Source of the DNA: Flagellimonas taeanensis
GTDB lineage: Bacteria > Bacteroidota > Bacteroidia > Flavobacteriales > Flavobacteriaceae
NCBI RefSeq assembly: GCF_003584105.1
Contig: NZ_QXFO01000016.1
Span: 1 to 61,333, forward strand
Direction of reading: 5' to 3'
Length of the DNA stretch: 61,333 nucleotides
Part shown: positions 1 through 8,010 of the stretch, piece after piece
Position numbering within the stretch: the first letter of the stretch is position 1
Layout: each line of letters begins with the position of its first letter
Translations under genes and position numbers: made by a program
Notes under the pieces: generated by a model
Database searches by the model: none
What the model was told of the DNA's origin: nothing
The model's input: only the letters and a program-made list of their open reading frames with translations

Positions 1-720
1 ACAGAAGAAACAACAACCGCCCAACCTGAAGAGAAGAAAGCCGAATGGGTCCATCTTTTTGACGGTACCAGTCTGGAAGGTTGGAGAGGATACAACATGG
101 ACTCCCTGCCCCCCGGATGGACCATCAGGGACAGCATCCTGACCTTCGACACCGAACTGGGCATGGAACAGGACTATACCGGTGGAAAGGACATCATATA
201 TGGTGCCGAGGAGTTCGACAATTTCGAGCTCTATCTGGAATGGAAGATCCCCGAAGGGGCCAACAGTGGCATTTTCTACCATGTGAAGGAAGGCTATGAC
301 GGCCCCCCCGTGGTGGCCCCGGAATATCAGATCATCGATGACGAGAACTATGCCAGGATACATGATCTGACAGGGTACAACTCGCAATTTGGTGCCGAGC
401 ACCCCGAGCTGCTCCAGGACTGGCAGAGGACAGGGGCGGACTATGCCATGCACGTGGCGGACGAATCCCAGAAACAGTTGAACCCGGTAGGGGAATGGAA
501 TTCTTCCAAGATCGTGTTCACCCCCGAAAAGGTGGAGCACTGGCTCAATGGCAAGAAACTGTTGGAGTTCGTGCCGTGGTCCGAGGAATGGAACGCCAAG
601 AAGGCCTCGGGGAAATGGGACAATGCCCCCGATTACGGAAAATTCAAAACGGGCTACATCGCTTTGCAAGACCATTCGAGCCCCATTTGGTTCAGAAACA
701 TAAAAATCAAGAAACTATAA
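1..720 (+). CDS. DUF1080 (3-keto-disaccharide hydrolase family) protein, 5' end cut
   Basis: The reading frame is open from the first base, so the start lies outside the window and 239 residues are visible. It opens with a charged stretch and then LFDGTSLEGWRGYN, the usual opening of the DUF1080 concanavalin-like fold. Other family blocks follow: WKIPEGANSGIFYHV, an EYQIIDDE block, the VEHWLNGKKLLE block near the end, and a final IWFRNIKIKKL strand. The family is now named for hydrolysis or lyase action on 3-keto-glycosides in the periplasm. The next gene, a Gfo/Idh/MocA oxidoreductase 16 bp downstream, is the usual partner and could make the keto substrate. The codons are noticeably richer in C and G than in the genes that follow. 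The family call is firm; the substrate is unknown. A signal peptide or lipobox would lie outside the window. Confidence 0.9.
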   Translation, partial: TEETTTAQPEEKKAEWVHLFDGTSLEGWRGYNMDSLPPGWTIRDSILTFDTELGMEQDYTGGKDIIYGAEEFDNFELYLEWKIPEGANSGIFYHVKEGYDGPPVVAPEYQIIDDENYARIHDLTGYNSQFGAEHPELLQDWQRTGADYAMHVADESQKQLNPVGEWNSSKIVFTPEKVEHWLNGKKLLEFVPWSEEWNAKKASGKWDNAPDYGKFKTGYIALQDHSSPIWFRNIKIKKL

Positions 721-736
721 CCTCCAATACCTAACC

Positions 737-2164
737 ATGAACAAAAGAGAATTCATCAAAAAAAGCAGTGTGGGAGCCCTAGGGATCATGTTGGCACCTT
801 CTATTTTAAAAGCAGGTTTCCCAAAAGAAAAGTTACGAACGGCCCACATTGGCGTGGGCAATATGGGGATGGAGGATCTCAAGGCGATTTCATCGCATGC
901 CTCGGTCGAGGTGGTCGCCCTCTGCGATGTGGATGCCATCAACCTGTCCACAGCACACAAAATGCACCCCGGTGCCCGTGTGTTTTTTGATTACCGTGCC
1001 ATGTTGGAGGAAATGGGCGACGAAATCGATGCCGTGATCGTTTCCACACCGGACCATACCCATGCGCCAGCTTCGTTGATGGCGATGAACATGAACAAAC
1101 CTGTGTACTGTCAAAAACCATTGACCCACTACGTGTCCGAGTCACGGGAAATGAAAAGGATGGCGGCCGAAAAGGGACTGGTCACCCAGATGGGCATCCA
1201 GGTACACTCTTTTTATGATTACAAACTGGCCACCTTGCTGATCCAATCCGGAATCATCGGAAAGGTACACACCGTGCATGCATGGTCTCCCAAAAATTGG
1301 GGATATGATGGGCCGCTTCCCGAAGGGGAGGACAACGTCCCTGCCCAGTTGGACTGGAACCTTTGGTTGGGCACTTCCAAGGAAAGACCCTATAAAGAGG
1401 ACATGTACCACCCGGGCAATTGGAGAAAATTGATGGATTATGGTTGTGGGACTTTGGGCGATATGGGTGTGCATATTTTTGATACACCATACAATGCTTT
1501 GCAATTGGACGTGCCGACCACCATCACCACTGAGTGTAGGCCCACCAACGGTTTCAGCTACCCGGAAAACAATGTGGTGACCTATGAATTTCCAAGTACT
1601 CCTTATACCTCAAAATCCTTCAAGTGGATTTGGTATGATGGCCCTGGTGTTCCTGACATGCATGAAGATCTGGTTTTGCCTGGTGCTAAAAAGACAGTGG
1701 ACACAAAACCGAAAAAAGATGAGAGTGTAGCCGATAAGATGTCACTCGACACCAAAGTGGCCGGAGAGGGCGAACTACCTGAACAGGGTGCCATGTTCGT
1801 TGGTGAAAAAGGCAGGTTGCTGCTTCCCCACTTCATGCAGTTGCCCAAAAAGATCGTGAAGGGCAAGTATGTGGACATCTCCAAGGAGATCGCCAAGGTA
1901 TCGGCGGCCAACAACATGGGCGAGCCCATCCGAAATTACGAAACCGAAGGCCCAAAGCATTACCACCAATTTGTGGATGCCTGTTTGGGCAAGGCCACCA
2001 CTACGGCACCTTTCGATTATGGGGCACGGTTGACCGAGACCATTTTGCTGGGCACCATTGCTGGCCGTTTCCCTGGTGAGACCCTGCATTGGGATGCGGA
2101 AGCGGCCCGGTTCAAGGAAGAAAAGGCCAACCAATATCTGTCAGGAGATTATCGCGATTTTTAA
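737..2164 (+). CDS. Gfo/Idh/MocA family oxidoreductase, exported
   Basis: This 475-residue protein belongs to the NAD(P)-dependent Gfo/Idh/MocA family that oxidises or isomerises sugar derivatives. After a leader (MNKREFIKKSS followed by a hydrophobic run to about residue 26) comes a Rossmann start (AHIGVGNMG). Next is a VSTPDHTHAP block and then YCQKPLTH, where the catalytic lysine of the usual EKP motif is kept but Glu is replaced by Gln. A GCGTLGDMGVHIFD block lies in the substrate domain. The leader resembles a Tat signal but has Lys-Arg rather than Arg-Arg, so the export route is uncertain. It is probably co-transcribed with the upstream DUF1080 gene. That pairing suggests oxidation of a glycoside or sugar to a keto form. 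Family is firm, substrate is inferred. Confidence 0.9.
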   Translation: MNKREFIKKSSVGALGIMLAPSILKAGFPKEKLRTAHIGVGNMGMEDLKAISSHASVEVVALCDVDAINLSTAHKMHPGARVFFDYRAMLEEMGDEIDAVIVSTPDHTHAPASLMAMNMNKPVYCQKPLTHYVSESREMKRMAAEKGLVTQMGIQVHSFYDYKLATLLIQSGIIGKVHTVHAWSPKNWGYDGPLPEGEDNVPAQLDWNLWLGTSKERPYKEDMYHPGNWRKLMDYGCGTLGDMGVHIFDTPYNALQLDVPTTITTECRPTNGFSYPENNVVTYEFPSTPYTSKSFKWIWYDGPGVPDMHEDLVLPGAKKTVDTKPKKDESVADKMSLDTKVAGEGELPEQGAMFVGEKGRLLLPHFMQLPKKIVKGKYVDISKEIAKVSAANNMGEPIRNYETEGPKHYHQFVDACLGKATTTAPFDYGARLTETILLGTIAGRFPGETLHWDAEAARFKEEKANQYLSGDYRDF

Positions 2165-2243
2165 AGATATCCATTGATCGGCACGGACAATGACCGAGCG
2201 GTAGGAACGCTATTATTTTTTAAAACAACAAAATATATTCAAT

Positions 2244-3092
2244 ATGAAATTGATACGATACGGGAAGATGGGAATGGAGAAGCCAGGAATATTGATAAAT
2301 GATAAACGATACAGCCTATCGGCCTACTTTAAGGATTTTGATAGGGATTTTTTTGCGACTGATGGTCTTGCCCAAGTGAAGGAATTGCTCTCCCGGGGAG
2401 AAGATTTGCCATTGGTAGGAGAGGAAGAACGATGGGGAGCCCCAATTGCAAGGCCAGGCAAGGTGATGTGCATAGGATTGAATTACTCGGACCATGCCAA
2501 AGAAGCAGGAATGCCAATTCCTGCGGAGCCAATCATCTTTCAAAAGGGAAGCAATACCGTGGTCGGGCCCTATGATCCTATTTTGATTCCCAGGGGAAGC
2601 GAAAAGACCGATTGGGAAGTGGAACTGGGAGTGGTGATAGGCAAAAGGGCCAGATATCTGGATTCGATAGAGGCATCCAAGGATTGTATTGCTGGGTATT
2701 GCTTGGCCAACGATGTTTCGGAAAGAGCTTTTCAATTGGAGAGAGGGGGCCAATGGACGAAGGGCAAATCATCTGATAATTTTACGCCTATAGGACCCTT
2801 TTTGTTGGATGCGGACCGCATTGAAAATCCCCAAGACCTGGACATGAAACTATGGGTAAATGGACAGCTTATGCAATCTGGCAATACGGACAACATGATT
2901 TTTTCTGTCCATTTCATCGTCCATTACCTATCCCAGTTCATGACCTTGGAAGAGGGTGACCTGATTCTTACGGGCACCCCCCCGGGTGTTGGCATGGGCC
3001 AAAAGCCGCAGGTATACCTAAAGTTGAATGATGTTGTCGAGCTTGAAGTTGAACATTTGGGCAGACAAAAACAAATATGTCATAATGCATAA
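2244..3092 (+). CDS. Fumarylacetoacetate hydrolase (FAH) family protein
   Basis: A 282-residue cytosolic protein with no signal peptide. The second half carries the FAH fold: MCIGLNYSDHAKEAG, then KTDWEVELGVVIGKRAR with the metal-binding acidic residues, a YCLANDVSERAFQ block, and LILTGTPPGVGMGQKP near the end. Family members split C-C bonds of acylpyruvates or 2,4-diketo acids with Mg2+. Related proteins act in catechol-type pathways and in non-phosphorylating deoxysugar acid pathways such as 2,4-diketo-3-deoxy-fuconate cleavage. Its position 79 bp after a sugar oxidoreductase makes a sugar-acid role more likely than an aromatic one; that is an inference. A strong hairpin 100 bp downstream probably ends this transcript. 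Confidence 0.85.
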   Translation: MKLIRYGKMGMEKPGILINDKRYSLSAYFKDFDRDFFATDGLAQVKELLSRGEDLPLVGEEERWGAPIARPGKVMCIGLNYSDHAKEAGMPIPAEPIIFQKGSNTVVGPYDPILIPRGSEKTDWEVELGVVIGKRARYLDSIEASKDCIAGYCLANDVSERAFQLERGGQWTKGKSSDNFTPIGPFLLDADRIENPQDLDMKLWVNGQLMQSGNTDNMIFSVHFIVHYLSQFMTLEEGDLILTGTPPGVGMGQKPQVYLKLNDVVELEVEHLGRQKQICHNA

Positions 3093-3192
3093 GATTGGAC
3101 TTTTTGATTTTATGCTCGATGGGTACATAGCAAGAATCCAATACTGTTATTTGAATAGTTAGTTTTTAGTTGTTGAGTTAGTTGATGAAGGC

Positions 3193-3222
3193 GGGCAGGG
3201 GTTGCTCCCTGCCCATTCTTTT
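3193..3222 (+). terminator. Probable intrinsic terminator after the FAH gene
   Basis: A perfect 8-bp stem, GGGCAGGG at 3193-3200 and CCCTGCCC at 3207-3214, encloses the loop GTTGCT. It is followed by ATTCTTTT, a modest T run. It lies 100 bp after the FAH stop codon and 50 bp before the symporter start, and would split the first cluster into two transcription units. Some read-through is possible. Confidence 0.6.
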
Positions 3223-3272
3223 CCCTACAGAAAATAACTATTGCCCATTGCCAACCTTTCCATACCATAATC

Positions 3273-5084
3273 ATGATCACATTACAACTGCTGGATTATG
3301 CCATCATAATCACATTCTTTGCCATTACGCTGGGGATTGGCCTCTATGTCTCGAAAAGTTCGGGAAAGAGCAGTTCCGAGTTCTTCCTTTCCGGAAGATC
3401 AATGCCATGGTGGCTCTTGGGCATTTCCATGGTGGCCACCACCTTTTCCACAGACACCCCCAATCTGGTCACGGATATCGTCCGCACCAACGGGGTAGCG
3501 GGCAATTGGGTATGGTGGGCCTTTCTGTTGACAGGTCTGTTAACCGTTTTTATCTATGCTAGGTTATGGAGAAGATCCAATGTGAATACCGATCTGGAGT
3601 TCTATGAGCTGAGATACGGAGGGGCACCGGCCCGGTTCTTGAGGGGATTTCGTGCCGTTTACCTTGGGGTAATCTTCAATGTGATCACCATGTCGGCAGT
3701 CACCTTGGCGGCCATCAAGATTGGGGGCATTATGTTGGGGCTGGAGCCTTGGCAGACTGTTTTCATCGCAGGAATCGTCACGGTCACTTTTAGCGCCATT
3801 GGGGGATTTAAGGGAGTGGTGTACACCGATTTTGTCCTATTTTTTGTGGCCATGGCAGGAACCGTGGGTGCTGCCTATTATTTGGTGAACATCCCAGAAG
3901 TTGGTGGTTTGGACGCCATGTTGTCCAATCCCCAAGTGAAACAAAAACTGGCAATTGTGCCCGATCTGGACAACACAGAGGCATTGGTCACCTTGATTAT
4001 TATCCCCTTGGCGGTACAATGGTGGAGTTCTTGGTACCCGGGATCGGAACCGGGAGGCGGGGGGTATATCGCCCAACGGATGCTTTCGGCCAAAAATGAA
4101 AAGCATGCCATTGCGGCCACCTTTTTCTTTAATATCATGCACTATGCCGTGCGACCTTGGCCGTGGATCTTGGTGGCTTTGGCCTCACTGGTGGTCTTTC
4201 CGGACCTTGAAAGTTTGCAACAGGCTTTTCCGATAGTTTCCGAGGATAAGCTTGGGCACGACCTTGCTTATTCCGCCATGTTGACCAAATTACCCACAGG
4301 GCTTTTGGGTCTGGTACTGGCTTCATTGATAGCAGCATACATGTCCACCATATCCACCCAGCTCAATTGGGGTTCGTCTTACATTGTGTATGATTTTTAT
4401 AAAGACAGGGTCCATCCAGAGGCATCGGAAAAGAGGTTGGTGGCCGTAGGAAGGATTTCCACAGTCGTTTTGATGATTCTCAGTGCCGCACTGGCACTCT
4501 TGCTACAAAATGCGCTCCAACTCTTTGAGATATTGCTTGTTTTTGGGGCCGGGACAGGACTGATTTTTATCCTGAGATGGTTTTGGTGGCGGATCAATGC
4601 TTGGAGCGAGATCACGGCCATGTTCGCTTCGGGAATACTCTCGTTGGCACTCAAATTGACACCTCTGGGCGACTTTTTATTTGCTGCTGATGGGGGACTC
4701 CTACCCAGTTGGTCCGAATACCCCTTTGTGGTCCTGCTGACGACAGTTGTATGGTTGGTGGCCACTTTTATTACTTCACCGGAGCACAAGGATGTACTCT
4801 ATGCGTTCTGCGAAAAGATCAGACCGGGAGGCCCGGGGTGGAACAAGATTGTTGTACAGGGAAAAAAAGAGGGAATCGATTTGGAAACAGGGGAAAAATG
4901 GAGCGTGCCTAGTGGAATACTGGCAATGCTTTTGGGAACAGTCCTCATATATAGTGCCCTGTTCGCGATGGGCTATTGGATTTATGGGAAATGGTTATGG
5001 GCATCGGTCTTGAGCATCATTGTCGTGGTCTCAGCAACGAGTCTTTCACTTTTATGGAAAAAAATTAAAACAATCATTAGATAA
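3273..5084 (+). CDS. Sodium:solute symporter (SSS family)
   Basis: A 603-residue polytopic inner-membrane protein of the SSS family, which imports sugars or related solutes with Na+. It starts with a hydrophobic helix without a cleavable signal and has about 14 hydrophobic segments by eye. Recognisable blocks are FFLSGRSMPWWLLGISMVAT near residues 35-55, a GGFKGVVYTD segment, and AAYMSTISTQLNWGSSYIVYDFY in the second half; these are typical of bacterial SSS transporters from Bacteroidota sugar clusters. It is followed 18 bp later by an NagB/PIG-L fusion and then a BadF-type kinase, so an amino sugar or its derivative is the likely cargo. The specificity cannot be read from sequence. Confidence 0.92.
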   Translation: MITLQLLDYAIIITFFAITLGIGLYVSKSSGKSSSEFFLSGRSMPWWLLGISMVATTFSTDTPNLVTDIVRTNGVAGNWVWWAFLLTGLLTVFIYARLWRRSNVNTDLEFYELRYGGAPARFLRGFRAVYLGVIFNVITMSAVTLAAIKIGGIMLGLEPWQTVFIAGIVTVTFSAIGGFKGVVYTDFVLFFVAMAGTVGAAYYLVNIPEVGGLDAMLSNPQVKQKLAIVPDLDNTEALVTLIIIPLAVQWWSSWYPGSEPGGGGYIAQRMLSAKNEKHAIAATFFFNIMHYAVRPWPWILVALASLVVFPDLESLQQAFPIVSEDKLGHDLAYSAMLTKLPTGLLGLVLASLIAAYMSTISTQLNWGSSYIVYDFYKDRVHPEASEKRLVAVGRISTVVLMILSAALALLLQNALQLFEILLVFGAGTGLIFILRWFWWRINAWSEITAMFASGILSLALKLTPLGDFLFAADGGLLPSWSEYPFVVLLTTVVWLVATFITSPEHKDVLYAFCEKIRPGGPGWNKIVVQGKKEGIDLETGEKWSVPSGILAMLLGTVLIYSALFAMGYWIYGKWLWASVLSIIVVVSATSLSLLWKKIKTIIR

Positions 5085-5102
5085 AATACTTCAAACTAAA
5101 TT

Positions 5103-7028
5103 ATGGGAACGGGTCAACAGTCAATTCAACATGAGCCTGCAGGGCAATTTGAAGCTACTCGGTTTGAAAAAATACACAATGTCATCTTTGATGATTCGAA
5201 AGAAGGATCGTTACAAGTGGCAAGAGAGATATCGGATCTGATCAGGGACAGGGCGAGCAAGGGCCTTCAGTGCATACTTGGTCTGGCCACGGGCTCCTCG
5301 CCCATAAAGGTGTATGAGGAACTGGTGCGCATGCACAGGGAAGAAGGACTTAGCTTCAAAAATGTGGTCACCTTCAATTTGGACGAGTACCATCCCATGG
5401 AAAAAGCCAATATCCAGAGCTACCACTATTTCATGCACCAGCATTTGTTCGACCATGTGGACATACCAGCGGAGAATGTGCACATCCCCGACGGAACCAT
5501 CCCCTCCTATGCGGTACAGGAATACTGCAGGGCGTATGAGCGAGAGATTGAAAAAGCCGGGGGACTTGATTTTCAACTGTTGGGTATAGGCAGGACGGGT
5601 CATATTGGCTTTAATGAACCTGGATCCCACTTTAACTCGGCCACAAGGGACATCACTTTGGACCACATTACACGAGTGGATGCCGCTGGATCCTTCAAAG
5701 GCCTTGAAAATGTGCCGAGAAAGGCCATCACCATGGGAATAGGCACTATCAGAAAGGCTAAGCGGATTGTACTCATGGCCTGGGGCCAGAACAAATCGGA
5801 GATTGTGAAGGAAACCGTGGAAGGAGAGATAAGTTCTGAGGTGCCTGCCACCTATTTGCAGGAACATCCTAATACCACTTTTGTTCTGGACAAGGAAGCG
5901 GCCCAAAATCTCACACGCATTGACACCCCTTGGTTGGTGCAGAGCTGTGATTGGACCAAGGACCTGACCCACAAAGCTGTGGTATGGCTGAGCCAAAGGA
6001 AGGGTAAGCCCATCCTTCAATTGACCGACAAGGATTATAATGACAATGGAATGTCGGACCTTCTCAGCACAGAGGAGTCCTCTTACGAGATCAACATTAG
6101 GACGTTCAACCGTCTGCAACATACCATAACGGGATGGCCTGGGGGAAAACCCGGTTCAGATGACAGCAACCGTCCCGAACGGGCGGAACCTGCGAAAAAG
6201 AGGGTGATCATTTTCAGTCCCCACCCAGACGACGATGTGATTTCCATGGGGGGTACTTTCGATCGTTTGGTTTCACAAGGGCACGAGGTGCATATCGTCT
6301 ATCAAACCTCAGGTAACATTGCGGTGGCCGACCATGAGGTGTTAAAAGTTGCCGAGGTGGCGAATTCCATTCAACCCACAGCATACTTTGAACAGGTGAT
6401 CCAAGATTTGGGGAACAAAACGGACATGGACTTTGATTCGGAAGCGGTGAGAAAGGTCAAGGGAAGTATCCGAAGGAGTGAAAGTTATGGTGCCACACGA
6501 TATATGGGTATACCGGACAGTCAGGTACATTTTTTGGACCTTCCGTTCTATGAGACTGGCACTATCAAAAAGAACCCACTAGGGGAGCAGGATATTCAGA
6601 TCATGAACGATATCATAGAAAAAATAAAGCCACACCAGATTTATGCTGCGGGCGATTTGGCAGACCCCCATGGAACCCACCGCGTATGTTTGGAGGCCCT
6701 ATTTGCTTCCTTGGATGTGTTGAAGTCAAAACCTTTCATGGAAGAATGTTGGGTTTGGCTCTACCGTGGTGCATGGCATGAATGGGATACCCACGAGATA
6801 GAGATGGCAGTTCCGATGAGTCCGGAGCAGGTTCTGAGAAAGCGTAAGGCCATATTTTTTCACCAGACCCAAAAGGATGGGGTCATGTTCCAAGGGGAGG
6901 ACCTCAGGGAATTTTGGGTACGTGCCGAGGACAGGAACAAGGAAACAGCACAACGGTACCAGTCCCTTGGATTGGCCAGTTACGCTGCCATGGAGGCTTT
7001 TGTGCGATATGATTTCTATAAAAAATAG
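5103..7028 (+). CDS. nagB: Glucosamine-6-phosphate deaminase fused to a PIG-L deacetylase domain
   Basis: A 641-residue cytosolic two-domain protein. The N-terminal half (about residues 20-300) is a glucosamine-6-phosphate isomerase/deaminase: LGLATGSSP binds phosphate, FNLDEYHPM carries the proton-transfer aspartate, and GIGRTGHIGFNEPGS is the active-site loop. In that loop the E. coli sequence has NDGH, so the Asp of the Asp-His-Glu relay is Thr here, while His and Glu remain. The C-terminal half (about residues 365-641) is PIG-L/LmbE-like, with SPHPDDDVISMGG and ADPHGTHR as zinc-binding motifs. The arrangement is known in Bacteroidota. It lies between a symporter and a sugar kinase, 8 bp before the latter. 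The likely role is deamination, and possibly N-deacetylation, of an amino-sugar phosphate. The symbol is given for the N-terminal domain. Confidence 0.88.
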   Translation: MGTGQQSIQHEPAGQFEATRFEKIHNVIFDDSKEGSLQVAREISDLIRDRASKGLQCILGLATGSSPIKVYEELVRMHREEGLSFKNVVTFNLDEYHPMEKANIQSYHYFMHQHLFDHVDIPAENVHIPDGTIPSYAVQEYCRAYEREIEKAGGLDFQLLGIGRTGHIGFNEPGSHFNSATRDITLDHITRVDAAGSFKGLENVPRKAITMGIGTIRKAKRIVLMAWGQNKSEIVKETVEGEISSEVPATYLQEHPNTTFVLDKEAAQNLTRIDTPWLVQSCDWTKDLTHKAVVWLSQRKGKPILQLTDKDYNDNGMSDLLSTEESSYEINIRTFNRLQHTITGWPGGKPGSDDSNRPERAEPAKKRVIIFSPHPDDDVISMGGTFDRLVSQGHEVHIVYQTSGNIAVADHEVLKVAEVANSIQPTAYFEQVIQDLGNKTDMDFDSEAVRKVKGSIRRSESYGATRYMGIPDSQVHFLDLPFYETGTIKKNPLGEQDIQIMNDIIEKIKPHQIYAAGDLADPHGTHRVCLEALFASLDVLKSKPFMEECWVWLYRGAWHEWDTHEIEMAVPMSPEQVLRKRKAIFFHQTQKDGVMFQGEDLREFWVRAEDRNKETAQRYQSLGLASYAAMEAFVRYDFYKK

Positions 7029-7036
7029 GTTCGGGC

Positions 7037-7867
7037 ATGGTCTTGATTGCGGACAGTGGCTCCACCAAATGTGATTGGCTCGGACATGACTCCAAGGGTG
7101 TAGGGATCTTTCAAAAGAGGACCATAGGGGTGAATCCAATGTTGCTCTCCGATATGGAAATAGAAACAGTTATTCAAGAAGTAAGAAAAGATATTCCACA
7201 AGGTGTGTCGAGGGTAGAGTTCTATTGTGCCGGTGGCAATCATGATGAATCCAAATCAAGGTTGGGTGATTTGTTCCAAAAGCATTTTCCGCAAGCAAAT
7301 GTGTTAGTTGCCGATGATTTGGAAATGGCCGTGAAGTGTGGCCAAGGATTACCGGGTGTAGTCTGCATTTTGGGAACGGGATCCAACAGCTGTTTTTTTG
7401 ACGGTGCCCAAATCCATAAGCGATTGCCCGATCTGGGATTTCATGTTATGGATGAGGGAAGCGGCAATTACTTTGGAAGAGAACTTCTCCGCAGCCATGC
7501 TTATGGTTACATGCCTACTGACCTCCGAAAAATTTTTGGGGACCAGTATGATCTGGAGGACAATACCATAGTAAAAGAACTCTATCACGGGGACAACCCC
7601 AGCTCTTACTTGGCCAACTTTGCCCAATTCATGGTCCAGTACCAAGAACATGTTTTCATGCAAGGTATGATCAAAGATGGGGTTGATAAGGTTTTTGAAC
7701 ATGTGTTGGGGCCATACAAAAAGGAAATGCAGCGACATCCCATATACTTCATAGGCTCAATTGCCTTTTATCTGCAAAAAACAATTCAAAATGAAGCCCG
7801 TAAAAGAGGGTACGACACAGTTTTCTTTATCAAAAATCCTATCCAATATTTTACAACGCTGTCCTGA
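7037..7867 (+). CDS. BadF/BadG-type ATPase, N-acetylglucosamine kinase-like
   Basis: A 276-residue cytosolic protein of the ASKHA fold. It opens with VLIADSGSTKCDWLG, the phosphate-1 motif of the BadF/N-acetylglucosamine kinase group. VCILGTGSNSCFFD near residues 110-125 is the phosphate-2 motif, and MDEGSGNYFGRELL follows. It begins 8 bp after the NagB/PIG-L fusion and shares its operon. The group includes GlcNAc and glucosamine kinases, so it probably phosphorylates the imported amino sugar before deamination. The end of the reading frame is clear and the next gene is preceded by its own promoter-like region. Confidence 0.85.
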   Translation: MVLIADSGSTKCDWLGHDSKGVGIFQKRTIGVNPMLLSDMEIETVIQEVRKDIPQGVSRVEFYCAGGNHDESKSRLGDLFQKHFPQANVLVADDLEMAVKCGQGLPGVVCILGTGSNSCFFDGAQIHKRLPDLGFHVMDEGSGNYFGRELLRSHAYGYMPTDLRKIFGDQYDLEDNTIVKELYHGDNPSSYLANFAQFMVQYQEHVFMQGMIKDGVDKVFEHVLGPYKKEMQRHPIYFIGSIAFYLQKTIQNEARKRGYDTVFFIKNPIQYFTTLS

Positions 7868-7945
7868 ACATTTCTTTTTTTAGCTTTTGAATGACTTATG
7901 CGACAATACCATTTTCAGGGTACAATGATGATTATGGATTTTTAA

Positions 7946-7967
7946 TTTATTAAACTGGTTTAATAAA
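7946..7967. promoter_or_regulatory. Perfect palindrome, likely operator of the NADH dehydrogenase gene
   Basis: Two perfectly complementary 10-base arms, TTTATTAAAC (7946-7955) and GTTTAATAAA (7958-7967), are separated by TG. The site lies just upstream of the -7-like element of the next gene, about where a regulator would touch RNA polymerase. It looks like a site for a dimeric DNA-binding protein; the protein is unknown. Confidence 0.5.
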
Positions 7968-7985
7968 GAAGCAATTTTATACCCG

Positions 7986-7993
7986 TACTTTTG
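7986..7993 (+). promoter_or_regulatory. Bacteroidota -7 promoter element (TACTTTTG)
   Basis: TACTTTTG fits the TAnnTTTG element used by the primary sigma factor of Bacteroidota. It lies 17 bp before the NADH dehydrogenase start codon. No clear TTTG -33 box is at the usual distance; the palindrome at 7946-7967 occupies that side, as expected for a regulated promoter. Confidence 0.45.
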
Positions 7994-8010
7994 AAGTAAA
8001 GACGTTTTTG

